Notes under the pieces: model-generated
Databases searched by the model: none
What the model was told of the DNA's origin: nothing
What the model saw: the letters and a program-made list of their open reading frames with translations, nothing else
Source of the DNA: Phycisphaerales bacterium UBA3190
Lineage (GTDB): Bacteria; Planctomycetota; Phycisphaerae; Phycisphaerales; UBA1924
Length of the DNA: 64,000 bases
Assembly (NCBI GenBank): GCA_002364005.1
Contig: DEXG01000039.1
Coordinates: forward strand, 160,021 to 224,020
Direction of reading: 5' to 3'
Translations under genes and position numbers: made by a program
Part shown: positions 8,459 through 17,834 of the stretch, in pieces
Numbering within the stretch: position 1 is the first letter of the stretch
How the letters are laid out: the number at the start of each line of letters is the position of its first letter

Positions 8459-9391
8459 ATGAAGCACCCAGCAGTTCAAAGCGAAACCTCGTGGGCGAGG
8501 CGTTGCCCGCCGGTCCCCGGGTTCGCTGAGACGATCTATGTTGATCGCCACGCCACCGCGACGAATGTCAGCGGGTACCCATCGACGGGGCAGGTCGACT
8601 CGGGCTATATCGAGGGGGTTGGGAATCGCGTGAGGCTTGCCAGGCACCTGCTGGGGGCGCTCACGCCGGATTCACGATGCGCCGACACGCTTGTCGTCGG
8701 TGCGGGTGACGGGTGCGAGTGTGTCTGGTTGTCGCGTTTGGACGCGTGCCGCGTGATCGGGATCGACCTGAAACCGGTGGGTTCGATCGACCCGCGGCTT
8801 CTCGATGGGTTCGCAAAGATGCAATCGGTGCCAGCATCGCCGGCTGACGGGGACGCGATTGAGCTGGTGGCCGACGACATCTGCGCCTGCTCGCTCCCAG
8901 ATGCTTCGGTCGATCGGATCCTGAGCTGGCAGACCTTCGAGCACATCATGGACCCGGCTGCGGCGCTGCGTGAGATGCATCGTGTCCTGCGTCCCGGCGG
9001 CGTGGCGTTTATTGAGTACAACCCGTTCTTCTCGATCGACGGCGCTCACTGGGTCGGGACGATCGATATCCCCTGGGCGCACGCCCGTCTGGATGATGAG
9101 GCGTTCGAGGAGGCAGTGACGACCCTGCACCCGGGGAGGCCAGCGTACGCGGGGCGTCTGGTGCGTGAGCGGATCAATCGCATGTCGCACGCGCAGTGCC
9201 GGGATTTTGCGCACGAAGCGGGCTTTGAGGTGGTGGAGTTCCTGCCTCGTGTTCGGACCGAAGACGCGCTGGTGCTCGACGATCGCATCCTGAGCCAGGT
9301 GCTGGCCCGCTACCCGCAGGCCCGCCCGATCGATCTGCTCTGCCGCATTGTGCGTGTGGTGCTGCGCAAGGGCGAAAAAGGGCCAATCTGA
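8459..9391 (+). CDS. Class I SAM-dependent methyltransferase
   Basis: 310 residues. A Rossmann methyltransferase domain is recognisable: motif I VVGAGDGCECVWLSRL (about residues 78-93), acidic strand GIDLKPVG, then SWQTFEHIMDPAAALREM and HRVLRPGGVAFIEYNPFF, the usual Methyltransf_11 C-terminal signature. The substrate is unknown. The C-terminal 80 residues (HPGRPAYAGRLVRERINRMS) do not suggest a known subfamily. It is divergent from fumarylacetoacetase with 124 bases between, and followed by a secreted FG-GAP protein 120 bases downstream, so it is probably transcribed alone. Confidence 0.85.
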   Translation: MKHPAVQSETSWARRCPPVPGFAETIYVDRHATATNVSGYPSTGQVDSGYIEGVGNRVRLARHLLGALTPDSRCADTLVVGAGDGCECVWLSRLDACRVIGIDLKPVGSIDPRLLDGFAKMQSVPASPADGDAIELVADDICACSLPDASVDRILSWQTFEHIMDPAAALREMHRVLRPGGVAFIEYNPFFSIDGAHWVGTIDIPWAHARLDDEAFEEAVTTLHPGRPAYAGRLVRERINRMSHAQCRDFAHEAGFEVVEFLPRVRTEDALVLDDRILSQVLARYPQARPIDLLCRIVRVVLRKGEKGPI

Positions 9392-9511
9392 GCTGCTTTG
9401 AGCGATTCTGTCCCTGCATGGACATCCCCGAATTAGGTTGTATTTGATCCCTGTTTCTGTACGATGGGAACCTGTTTGTTGTGAAGATGATTGCTTGTGG
9501 GTGGATGACCA

Positions 9512-12082
9512 ATGCTGAAGAAGAATGCGTGCGTGCTGTGTGGGGTTCTTGTGTCGCTGTGCGCAGCCGGGGTTTCTGCTCAGCGGTATACCGATGAGCG
9601 CTACGACCTCGCCCTGATCCAGCAGCAGTCGAGCATCGAGCCGGACGATGTCGCCGGGGGCGACAATGTGGGTGCTTCGCTCGCGATGAGTACGCAGTAC
9701 ATTGTGGTCGCTACACCCGGGCGTGAAGTCGATGGGGTGAGCGATGCCGGTTGTGTGTATGTGTACGACACGCAGACAGAGGCGCTGCTCTACACACTCA
9801 CTTCGCCAACACCCGGTGTGGACGATGAGTTCGGATTCGCCGTGGCGCTGGATGGTGACCTGCTCTGCGTCGGCGTGCCCAATGATGACCAACTCGTTGA
9901 AGACGGCGGGGCAGTGTTCCTATTCGATTTGTCGACGGGCGTCATGCTTGAAAAGCTGCTGCCGGATAATCCCGACGCGTTCGACCGGTTCGGGATCAGC
10001 GTTGCCGTCAACGCTGAATACATCGCGGTGGGGAACCTGAACGATAACGATGTTGGTCAGTTCGTCGGCTCGATCGAGGTATTCGATCGCGTGTCGCACG
10101 CCCATAAAGGCAAGCTCCTGCCCGATGACCCCAGCGATCTGACGGGTGTGGGGCGAAGGATCGCCATAAAAGGCGACGGGCTTGTCGCCGGGGCCGCGTT
10201 TTCGGATCTGGGAGGCGTGGACGCGGGTGCGGCCCTGCTCTTTGACCTGAGCACCATGTCGCATGTGTACACGGTTCAGGGTGGTGATACCGCGTCGGGC
10301 GATCAGTTCGGCGGGGTGGTGGCGATTTCTGATGATCGGTTCTATGTCGGCGCTGAAAACAATGACTACTACGGGGTCGATGGCGGCGCGGTCTATATGT
10401 TCGATCGCGCGACGGGCGAGGAGCTCGTGCAGATGTGGCCGCATGACTTTGATAACGCCAACAGCTTCGGCAGCGCGCTGCATGTCGATGGTGATCGGCT
10501 AATCATTGGGGCGAGAAAGAACGACACCGAGGGGACCAACAGGGGGCGTGTGTACCTGTTCAATGCTCGCACCGGGCAGCTGCAGGCCAGCTTCCAGCGA
10601 GACGCAGTATTCAATAATGATCAGTTCGGCGAGGCCGTGGCGGTCTTGGGTGATGAGGTCATCGCGTCGTCTATTCGCGCCCGGGCCAGCGGGAACCTCG
10701 GGGGGAAGGTCTACCGCTTCACCATCGGCGACGAGCGGTACCCGGACCGGATTTTCGAGGGCGCAGATTGCTCAAACTACAACTACAACATGCTGGGCGA
10801 GGCGATCGATATCGACGGCGATACGCTCGTTGCATCGGGCAGCGAGGCCGGGCTTTGCTTTGATGGTGGCCCGGGCGTCTATGTGTATGACATCCCAACG
10901 ATGACCCGCCTGCATGTCATCACCGGCAACCCGGGTACCAGCGGAAACTGGTTTGGCGAATCCATCGCGGTCGGTGATGGTGTGATCGCGGTCGGGGCAC
11001 CCTATGACAGCACGATCGAGGACCGAGCCGGCGTTGTGTACCTCTATGACCAGGTGTCAGGTGCGTTTCTGATGGAGCTGCGTCCGGATGACATTGAACG
11101 ATTAGACGAGTTCGGTGCCTCAGTCGATATCAATGAGGGCGTGCTCGCGGTCGGGTGCAAGTATGTTGATCATGAAGACATATCGGGAACCGGCGCAGTC
11201 TACCTCTACGCGCTCCCGTCCGGCGACCTGATCCGCAAGCAGATCTCGCCGACCCCGGGCAATGTAGACGAGTTTGGCTGGGATGTCCATCTGGACAACG
11301 GGATGCTGCTCGTCGGTTCGCCGCGTGATGATGATCTGTTCGTTGGGCGTGGAGCCGCGTTCTTGTTCGATGTTCAGAGCGGCGAGCATCTCCGCACATA
11401 CCTGCCCTACGACACCGATGACACTGTCCCCGATGAGTTCGGCCGGAGTGTGTTCATGCGGGACGGGATCGTGATCGTGGGTGATCCGTACGCGACCGTT
11501 CCCGATAGCGAAGGGGACTCGGTGGGTGAGGCTGGTCAGGTGCATGTGTTTGATCGGGATACCGGGGACGAGCTCGCACGCCTTCACGCTGAAACCCCGT
11601 ACACTGAGCAGCTCTTTGGTTGGTCTGTGGGCATTGACGGTGACACAATCTATGCTGGCACATGGCGTCGGTTCAACTTCAACACATACTTCGGCCCAGA
11701 TGACCCGCGGGTCGAGAGGTATGACGCAACGACTTACGAGCGCAAGCCGCAGATGCTCGCCTCCTACAGCTTCGACGAGACCTATTTCGGTCGCTCGATC
11801 GCGGTAAGCGACGAGTACACGGCGATCGGGATGTCCAACGGACACTATCAGTACGCCCCAATCCCAGAGCTGGGCGGCACCGTCTTTGTCTACGACAAAC
11901 CCCAGGGCAATACCTGCCCGGTCGACCTCAACAACGATGGCGAGCTGAACTTCTTCGATGTCAGCGCCTTCATCGTGGCTTTCAGCCAGGGCGATCTTGG
12001 CGTCGACTTCACCGGCGACGGCTCGCTCAACTTCTTTGATGTCTCAGCGTTCATCATTGCGTACACCGAGGGGTGTCCCTGA
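9512..12082 (+). CDS. Secreted FG-GAP repeat protein with GC-type dockerin tail
   Basis: Extracellular or surface protein of 856 residues. The signal peptide is LCGVLVSLCAAGVSAQ. The body is about a dozen FG-GAP/beta-propeller-like units of 50-70 residues with the repeating pattern DxFGxxVAxDGD..xVGA...GAVYVYD (for example DEFGFAVALDGDLLCVGVP). The C-terminus from about residue 800 is a two-repeat EF-hand-like dockerin: CPVDLNNDGELNFFDVSAF, then VDFTGDGSLNFFDVSAF, ending EGCP. Two cysteines bracket the tail. ATG 9512 has a GGTGGA ribosome site. No cohesin partner is visible in the window; the tail may act as an anchoring or sorting signal. Ligand unknown. Confidence 0.88.
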   Translation: MLKKNACVLCGVLVSLCAAGVSAQRYTDERYDLALIQQQSSIEPDDVAGGDNVGASLAMSTQYIVVATPGREVDGVSDAGCVYVYDTQTEALLYTLTSPTPGVDDEFGFAVALDGDLLCVGVPNDDQLVEDGGAVFLFDLSTGVMLEKLLPDNPDAFDRFGISVAVNAEYIAVGNLNDNDVGQFVGSIEVFDRVSHAHKGKLLPDDPSDLTGVGRRIAIKGDGLVAGAAFSDLGGVDAGAALLFDLSTMSHVYTVQGGDTASGDQFGGVVAISDDRFYVGAENNDYYGVDGGAVYMFDRATGEELVQMWPHDFDNANSFGSALHVDGDRLIIGARKNDTEGTNRGRVYLFNARTGQLQASFQRDAVFNNDQFGEAVAVLGDEVIASSIRARASGNLGGKVYRFTIGDERYPDRIFEGADCSNYNYNMLGEAIDIDGDTLVASGSEAGLCFDGGPGVYVYDIPTMTRLHVITGNPGTSGNWFGESIAVGDGVIAVGAPYDSTIEDRAGVVYLYDQVSGAFLMELRPDDIERLDEFGASVDINEGVLAVGCKYVDHEDISGTGAVYLYALPSGDLIRKQISPTPGNVDEFGWDVHLDNGMLLVGSPRDDDLFVGRGAAFLFDVQSGEHLRTYLPYDTDDTVPDEFGRSVFMRDGIVIVGDPYATVPDSEGDSVGEAGQVHVFDRDTGDELARLHAETPYTEQLFGWSVGIDGDTIYAGTWRRFNFNTYFGPDDPRVERYDATTYERKPQMLASYSFDETYFGRSIAVSDEYTAIGMSNGHYQYAPIPELGGTVFVYDKPQGNTCPVDLNNDGELNFFDVSAFIVAFSQGDLGVDFTGDGSLNFFDVSAFIIAYTEGCP

Positions 12083-12103
12083 TCCCGGGCCGACCAGGCC
12101 GCA

Positions 12104-13036
12104 TCACTTTCGAAGTGTGTGCATCACTTCGGGGAAGAGATCGCCCAGCTCGCTGGCGATGAGTCCGCCCTCGTCATGGTGCGACTTGGCCCACGATTCG
12201 CCCGCCAGCGCGTGGGCCTGCACACCCAGCGCCGCCGCGTGCAGCAGGTCGATCGCTGGCTCTTGCCGCGTCTGGGCGATGATCGAGCCGATCACGCCCG
12301 CCAGGACATCGCCCGTGCCGCCCGCGGCCAGTGCGGGGGTGCCTCGTTCACAGACCCACACCCGATGCCCGTCACTGACAACGGTGCCTTTGCCTTTGAG
12401 GGCGATCACGCAGCCCAGCCGCTGGGCCAGGCGGGTGCAGGCGTCGATGCGCTGGGCCTCATCGCCGGCGGGGTCGGCTTCGATGGAGAGGGCGGCGAGC
12501 AAGCGTTTGGCCTCGCCCGGGTGGGGGGTAAGGACGGCGCTGGCACGCAGATCGCGATCGAACCCGGGCAGATCGCACAGGGCGTTGAGCCCGTCGGCGT
12601 CGATGACGACGGGGCAGTCTTCCTGGGCGAGCAGACGGGTGATGATCTGGCCGGTCGCGTGGGAGTTGCCCATGCCCATGCCGGCGACGACGACCGAGCA
12701 GGTCATGCACAGCTCGTCGAGCACCGGGGCCGCGTGGGCGGCGATGGTGGTTCGGGCGTGATCGACCTCCAGCCCGTAGCCGGTGGCGAAGGGGGCGAGT
12801 GTCAGCACCTGCTCGATGATGGGGGCCGGGGCGGCGATCTTGACCAGCCCGCAGCCCGACCGGATGGCCCCCATCGCGGCCAGCGCGGGGGCCCCGAGCA
12901 TGGTGGGCTCGAACTCGTCGTCGTGGTGCATGCCCGCGGCTCCGCCGACGATGGCAACCGTGCCGAAGGTCCCCTTGTGCCCGTCGTCTGGGCGGGCGGG
13001 GAGCGGTGGCAGGGCGTCGATGCGTTGATTGGTCAT
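12104..13036 (-). CDS. nnrD: ADP/ATP-dependent NAD(P)H-hydrate dehydratase
   Basis: Repairs hydrated NAD(P)H (NADHX/NADPHX) using ADP or ATP; ribokinase-like fold, 310 residues. Visible motifs are HKGTFGTVAIVGGAAGMHHD, GAPALAAMGAIRSGCGLVKI, VVVAGMGMGN, PVVIDADGLNAL, VLTPHPGEAKRLL (NxD/HPGE motif) and the catalytic-loop-like ALAAGGTGDVLAGVIGS with its GTGD Asp. Only the dehydratase half is encoded; no NnrE epimerase domain is fused, so an epimerase would lie elsewhere. The gene diverges from tatD with only 36 bases between the two start codons. Confidence 0.94.
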   Translation of the reverse strand: MTNQRIDALPPLPARPDDGHKGTFGTVAIVGGAAGMHHDDEFEPTMLGAPALAAMGAIRSGCGLVKIAAPAPIIEQVLTLAPFATGYGLEVDHARTTIAAHAAPVLDELCMTCSVVVAGMGMGNSHATGQIITRLLAQEDCPVVIDADGLNALCDLPGFDRDLRASAVLTPHPGEAKRLLAALSIEADPAGDEAQRIDACTRLAQRLGCVIALKGKGTVVSDGHRVWVCERGTPALAAGGTGDVLAGVIGSIIAQTRQEPAIDLLHAAALGVQAHALAGESWAKSHHDEGGLIASELGDLFPEVMHTLRK

Positions 13037-13061
13037 GCTTCATTGTTCGCACGCGCTTCGC

Positions 13062-13067
13062 TATGAT
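13062..13067 (+). promoter_or_regulatory. Putative -10 box of tatD, leaderless start
   Basis: TATGAT lies 5 nt before the GTG start of tatD, in the 36-base gap between divergent starts. A weak TTCATT sits 17 bases upstream at 13039-13044. The geometry puts the first transcribed base at the start codon. Confidence 0.45.
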
Positions 13068-13072
13068 CCTGC

Positions 13073-13897
13073 GTGATTGATACCCATGCCCATCTCTGCT
13101 TCCCCGATTACGCGGGCAAGATCGACGAAACGCTCGCCCAGGCCCGTGATGCGGGTGTCATGGGTGTGATTTCGATCGCCTGCACCACGCAGGACTCGCA
13201 CGATCAGCTCCGGCTGGCCCATGAGCACGAGCACATCTGGTGCACGGCTGGGGTGCACCCGCTGTACAGCGACAAGGAGCCGCACGATTGGGCGGCGATC
13301 CGGGAGATCGCCAAGGACCCCAAGTGTGTCGCGTGGGGCGAGCTGGGCCTGGACAACAAGCACGATCACCCGCCACGGAGCGTTCAGGACCCGGTGCTGG
13401 CGACCGAGCTGGCGTTCATCGAGTCGTGCAAGGACGACGGGATCGATCTGCCGATTGTGATCCACTGCCGCGAGGCGTTTGATGATCTGCTGCCGATCCT
13501 GCGTGCCACGACGCTCGACCCGAGCCGGTTCGTGTTTCATTGCTTCACGGGCAATGCCGACGAGGCCCGCAAGGTGCTGGACTTCGGTGCGACGATCTCG
13601 TTCACCGGGGTGGTAACCTATAAGAACGCAAAGGATGTGGCTGAGGCGGCCAAGATCGTGCCCAGCGATCGGATTTTGGTCGAAACCGATGCGCCGTACC
13701 TCTCGCCCGAACCCAAGCGGGGCACCTGGCCCTGCGTGCCCGCGTACAGCCGATACACGGCGGAGTTTGTCGCCAAGCTGCGGGGCGTGCCCTTCCCCGA
13801 GTTCCACGAGCAGATCGATGCGAACACCGAGTCGTTCTTCGGCATCACCGTTCCCAAGCCCGGTCCTGAGGTGATCGCCAACCCATGCACATGCTGA
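13073..13897 (+). CDS. tatD: TatD family metal-dependent hydrolase (DNase)
   Basis: TIM-barrel metal-dependent nuclease/hydrolase of 274 residues, near the family norm of 260. Metal ligands are visible: MIDTHAHL at the N-terminus, ELGLDNKHD (Glu), PIVIHCREAFDDLL (His), FHCFTGNADEA (His) and ILVETDAPYLSPEP (Asp). Start codon GTG at 13073, giving VIDTHAHL; no upstream alternative fits the family N-terminus. The last 13 bases overlap the start of lgt in another frame, suggesting an operon tatD-lgt. Confidence 0.94.
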   Translation: MIDTHAHLCFPDYAGKIDETLAQARDAGVMGVISIACTTQDSHDQLRLAHEHEHIWCTAGVHPLYSDKEPHDWAAIREIAKDPKCVAWGELGLDNKHDHPPRSVQDPVLATELAFIESCKDDGIDLPIVIHCREAFDDLLPILRATTLDPSRFVFHCFTGNADEARKVLDFGATISFTGVVTYKNAKDVAEAAKIVPSDRILVETDAPYLSPEPKRGTWPCVPAYSRYTAEFVAKLRGVPFPEFHEQIDANTESFFGITVPKPGPEVIANPCTC

Positions 13898-14979
13898 CAC
13901 TCGCACAGACGACCCAGGACCTCGGCGGCTGGTTCCACGACCTTTCGCCGTTCGCCTTTCGCATCAGCGGGGGCTTTGGGATCAGGTGGTACGGGTTGTC
14001 CTATGCGATGGGGTTCCTCGCGGGCTTCCTGCTGCTGCGCATGCTGGCCAAGCGCGGCGCGACGGAGATCCCGCTCTCGCGAGCCGCGGACGTGATCATG
14101 TACTTCATCCTGGGCGTGCTCATCGGCGGGCGGTTGTTTTATGTGATTGGCTACGAGCCTAAGTTGCTCGGCCTGATCGACGGAGCGCCTTGGTGGGGTG
14201 TGCTGGCGATCAACCGGGGCGGCATGGCCTCGCACGGCGGGATCGTGGGCGTGGCCCTCGCCTGCTGGCGCGTCTCGCGGGGCTTCAAGGAGGAGACAGG
14301 GCGGATCATCGGACGCACCAGCCCGCTGTGTGTGCTCGATACCGCGGCGATGATCACGCCGCTGGGTCTGCTCTTTGGTCGCCTTGCCAACTTCGTCAAT
14401 GCGGAGCTGCTGGGTGCGGTGGTCGCCAAGCCCGGGGAGCACGCGCCATGGTGGGCGGTGCGCTACCCGCAGGAGATCCTGTCGCTGCCCGATGAGAAGC
14501 TGGCGCAGACACCCGAGCAGATGCAGCAGATCATCGAACTTGCCGAGGCCAATATGCTCCCGAGTCAGACCAGCTGGGTGCAGGGGTATGAGCGCATGCT
14601 TGAGCAGGTTCAGCAGGGGAACGCGGCTTTGCAGGCGCAGCTTGAGCCGCTGATCGCGGCGAGGTACCCCACGCAGCTGCTGCAGGCGAGTCTGGATGGC
14701 TTGCTCGTGTTGGTCTGTGTGTGGATCGTGGCAATGAAACCCCGCAAGCCGGGGGTTGTGGCGGGTGTGTTTGCCATTGTCTATGCATTTGGTCGCATCC
14801 CAATGGACCTGATCCGGCTCCCCGATTCGGGGATTTCGCAGTTTGGGGCGATCACACGCGGGCAGGTGTACTCGGGTTTGACGCTGCTGGCTGGGGTGCT
14901 GCTGATCGTGTGGGCGGTGCGGAGCGGGCGCGAGAAGCACGGCGGCTGGCTCAAACGCCCCGAACCGGCGGCAAAGTAA
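13885..14979 (+). CDS. lgt: Prolipoprotein diacylglyceryl transferase, extended form
   Basis: Transfers diacylglycerol from phosphatidylglycerol to the lipobox Cys of prolipoproteins; inner membrane. 364 residues against the usual 260-300. Recognisable segments are FGIRWYGLSYAMGFLAGF, RGGMASHGGIVGVALACW (HGG motif, about 112-121), LTPLGLLFGRLANFVNAELLG (Arg and Asn conserved) and AFGRIPMDLIRLPDSGIS, the end-motif equivalent. The extra length is a hydrophilic, Gln-rich segment at about residues 195-265 (TPEQMQQIIELAEA, EQVQQGNAALQAQLEPL), predicted helical, in a loop between membrane helices. At least five predicted lipoproteins in this window would be substrates. It overlaps tatD by 13 bases. 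Confidence 0.92.
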   Translation: MHMLTLAQTTQDLGGWFHDLSPFAFRISGGFGIRWYGLSYAMGFLAGFLLLRMLAKRGATEIPLSRAADVIMYFILGVLIGGRLFYVIGYEPKLLGLIDGAPWWGVLAINRGGMASHGGIVGVALACWRVSRGFKEETGRIIGRTSPLCVLDTAAMITPLGLLFGRLANFVNAELLGAVVAKPGEHAPWWAVRYPQEILSLPDEKLAQTPEQMQQIIELAEANMLPSQTSWVQGYERMLEQVQQGNAALQAQLEPLIAARYPTQLLQASLDGLLVLVCVWIVAMKPRKPGVVAGVFAIVYAFGRIPMDLIRLPDSGISQFGAITRGQVYSGLTLLAGVLLIVWAVRSGREKHGGWLKRPEPAAK

Positions 14980-15083
14980 GAATCATCGCCATGCCTGCAT
15001 CCGATTGAGATTCGCCTCGTATGGACATCCAACAGGGTGTCAAGTTACATTTTGGTTTGTTCCATATTCGAAGGGGTTCTTTC

Positions 15084-17516
15084 ATGCGCTCACACTCTCG
15101 CCGCGCTTGTGTATCGTTCTCACTCTCATTGGTCGCTCTTGCGGGTATTGCCAGTGGGGGGCCTGATGTTCAGTCCATGCTCGGTGCGGGCACGCTCGGG
15201 CCTGACTTTGAGGGAGACTTTATTGGCTCACTCATTCAGGTGGGTGATTTCAATAAGGACGGGTATGTCGATTTTCTGTATCACAACAATGGGCTTCAGC
15301 AACTGCTGGCCATGATGGGGGATGGTTCGGGGGGACGCATCCAGTATGGAGCGATCGAGATGCCGCTGGGCATCAACATGATCGTCGCGGCGCAACTCGA
15401 TTACGACAGCGAGCCAGAGTTCGTGGTGCGGGATGGGGACCAGGGATTCAGGGTCAAGCCAGGGTTGAATGAGCAGACCGTGTATGTGGACGATCCAAAT
15501 ATCAGCTATACCTTCTTTGGCAGCACCGGCGATGCCTTTGTCGGGATGGTGCGTGCGGGTGACCTGGACAACGACGGGCGCGACGAGCTGGTCTTCAACA
15601 CCAGCGAAGATCGGCTCTTCATTCGCAGAGCGGATACTGAGACGATCTTCGAGGTCGCGGTGCCCGGGCTGGGTGAGCAGAACACGCTGTATGAGGTTGC
15701 GGACTACGACGGCGATGGCGACCTTGACCTGCTCCTCTTCTCGCAAGATACCGAGCGGTTTCTCCTCGTCGAGGGCACCGGGACGCTGACGCTTGGTCCG
15801 GTGCGTGAGATCATGCGTGCGTACCCGAGCATCGCCGAAGACGAGCGCCCGGTCTTTGCGCAGATCGATGACAATCCGGCGATGGACATGGTGGTCATGG
15901 ACACGGCCAATGACTCGTTCCGCATCGAGTACAACTTCCTGGTCGATGCGTTCTCGGTGCAGGAGATCGCCACCGGTGAGGTCGCGATCCCGTTGCATGT
16001 GGCGGGCGATCTGGATGGATCGGGCGAGCCGGACCTGATCGTGTTCAGACTCAATCAGTACCCCAACGCCTTCACTGGCCCCAAGTACTTCCCCGCGATT
16101 ATCCATGACTTCGCGACTGCCAATCCAGTCTCGGGGGATCTGGCCGTCGGTCAGCCCCGTTCCTCAGACCCGTACTACCACGGCGGGTGGCTCAGTGACT
16201 TCCCCAAGCCCACAGTCACCAGCCACGATGTAGACGAAGATGGCGATGAGGACATTGTGTGGTTTGGGTTTAGTGGCGGGGTGAATCAGGGCGCGTGGTA
16301 TATGGAAAACCGGAGCGGAGTCCAAGGTGTGCCCCAGCTGGGCATGCCTGGGTACGACATCGTGGACGAGGTCGTTCACGCACTCCCGCTGGATATTGAT
16401 GGGGATGGATACGATGAGATCATACTGGCCGGCGAACTGAGTCTGCGCGTTTATGATCTGCAGGATGGCTCGTCGGATCGGGTGGTCGGGTCGCGTGATT
16501 CGTTCATGGTGTGTGCGCCGGACCTCGACGGCGACGGGACGCCCGAGTTGGTCAACGGCGATCGCGGATTGCAAGAACTCCGCATCTACACCAAGCAGCC
16601 CGATGGGGCATATGGCGATCGCATCAGGCTCCTCTTCGACGGCAAGGGCCCGTTCTATGGGCTTGAGGTTGCTGATTTCAACAACGACGGGCTCGATGAT
16701 GTCGCTGCGATGGCGTTTAATGGGACAGTTAGCGTGTTCCTCGGTGGTGTCGGCCCGACGCTGACATGGCTCGCCGATATCCAGGCCACGGATCCTTCCG
16801 GGTCGAAGCCCGCGGCACTTGACTATGACTCGGACGGACTCATGGACTTAGCCGTGGGTGCTGATGAAATCGTTGGAATCGAACTCTTCAGGAACGAGGG
16901 CGACGGGACCTTTTCGCCTGGCCCAATCATTCCCATTGCTTTCGATACGAGTTCGCCTTATTGGGTCACCGCGGGTGATCTTGATCTCGATGGCAACACC
17001 GATCTCGTTGTCACAAACAATGTTTCCCAGATCGCGGTCATCTTCCTCGATGGGGCGGGTAACTCGATCCAGACGCAGATGATCCCAGTATCGAACCCCG
17101 TCGAGGCGGTCATCGAAGATTTCAACAACGACGGGCTCCCCGATATCGCGATCGCCGGGAACTACAACGGCTTTGGGGCCGCGTCCGGGGCCTTTGTTCT
17201 GCCACAGGTTAAAGCACGCATGCTCGGGCGTCCGATTCTCCTTCCAGCGTCAGGCACACAAGGGGTAGCTGCCACCGATCTGAATCTTGACGGGACGATG
17301 GATCTCATCGCGATCTCTGATATCGAACTCAAGATGCGACCTTACTACGGGGTGCCGTCGGCGACATGCCCCGCCGACCTCACCGGCGATGGCGAGCTGA
17401 ACTTCTTCGATGTGAGCCAGCTCCTGACCGAGCAGGTTGATTACAACGGCGATGGCTTGTTTAACTTCTTTGATGTCAGCGCCTTCCTGATCGATTTCAA
17501 GGCGGGGTGCCCCTGA
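15084..17516 (+). CDS. Secreted VCBS/FG-GAP repeat protein with GC-type dockerin tail (tandem copy 1)
   Basis: 810 residues. The start ATG 15084 follows AAGGGG; the signal peptide is FSLSLVALAGIASGG. The body carries repeated Ca-binding VCBS-type units (VGDFNKDGYVDFL, AGDLDNDGRDELVF, VADYDGDGDLDLLLFS, VADFNNDGLDDVAAM, AGDLDLDGNTDLVVT), a probable seven-bladed propeller. The tail from about residue 760 is CPADLTGDGELNFFDVSQLL, then VDYNGDGLFNFFDVSAFLI and the terminal GCP. It is a clear tandem paralogue of the next gene, sharing domain order and tail. A strong terminator follows at 17561. Function unknown; extracellular or surface-attached. Confidence 0.88.
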   Translation: MRSHSRRACVSFSLSLVALAGIASGGPDVQSMLGAGTLGPDFEGDFIGSLIQVGDFNKDGYVDFLYHNNGLQQLLAMMGDGSGGRIQYGAIEMPLGINMIVAAQLDYDSEPEFVVRDGDQGFRVKPGLNEQTVYVDDPNISYTFFGSTGDAFVGMVRAGDLDNDGRDELVFNTSEDRLFIRRADTETIFEVAVPGLGEQNTLYEVADYDGDGDLDLLLFSQDTERFLLVEGTGTLTLGPVREIMRAYPSIAEDERPVFAQIDDNPAMDMVVMDTANDSFRIEYNFLVDAFSVQEIATGEVAIPLHVAGDLDGSGEPDLIVFRLNQYPNAFTGPKYFPAIIHDFATANPVSGDLAVGQPRSSDPYYHGGWLSDFPKPTVTSHDVDEDGDEDIVWFGFSGGVNQGAWYMENRSGVQGVPQLGMPGYDIVDEVVHALPLDIDGDGYDEIILAGELSLRVYDLQDGSSDRVVGSRDSFMVCAPDLDGDGTPELVNGDRGLQELRIYTKQPDGAYGDRIRLLFDGKGPFYGLEVADFNNDGLDDVAAMAFNGTVSVFLGGVGPTLTWLADIQATDPSGSKPAALDYDSDGLMDLAVGADEIVGIELFRNEGDGTFSPGPIIPIAFDTSSPYWVTAGDLDLDGNTDLVVTNNVSQIAVIFLDGAGNSIQTQMIPVSNPVEAVIEDFNNDGLPDIAIAGNYNGFGAASGAFVLPQVKARMLGRPILLPASGTQGVAATDLNLDGTMDLIAISDIELKMRPYYGVPSATCPADLTGDGELNFFDVSQLLTEQVDYNGDGLFNFFDVSAFLIDFKAGCP

Positions 17517-17560
17517 TCCAGAGGGTCTTTCGATGCGAAACTGAACATCATGTTTCTTTC

Positions 17561-17597
17561 ACATGCTCAGGCAGTTCTCAGCCTGAGCATGTTTTTT
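17561..17597 (+). terminator. Rho-independent terminator of VCBS copy 1
   Basis: A perfect 12-bp stem (ACATGCTCAGGC / GCCTGAGCATGT) with an 8-nt loop, running directly into six T residues at 17592-17597. The rest of the 318-base gap 17517-17834 shows no coding frame I would support; a GTGAGG ribosome site for the next gene lies at its end. Confidence 0.92.
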
Positions 17598-17834
17598 GGA
17601 GCGGTGGGGGTGTTGGTCTTTGCCACGCGTCTTGGTTGTGGGGCGGGGAAGAAGATCGGGACGAGAGGGGCGAAGGCGCGTCCCATATGGATTGGTTACA
17701 TATGGCCAGGGGGACTTATGAAATCGAGAATTTGCCCACAGGATTGCATCCCCGGAATCCGATCAGCGTATATCAATCTGCTCGGGGATACACACACAAC
17801 TTGTTCATCCACACATTTATACAGTGAGGTTATT

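Noticed and set aside
9512..12082. Integrin-like or adhesin identity for the FG-GAP protein
   Set aside because: FG-GAP blades alone do not identify a ligand; no other integrin features are present.
13618..14940. A 440-codon minus-strand frame across tatD and lgt
   Set aside because: Shadow of two well-recognised plus-strand genes; sequence is His/Arg/Pro-rich without motifs.
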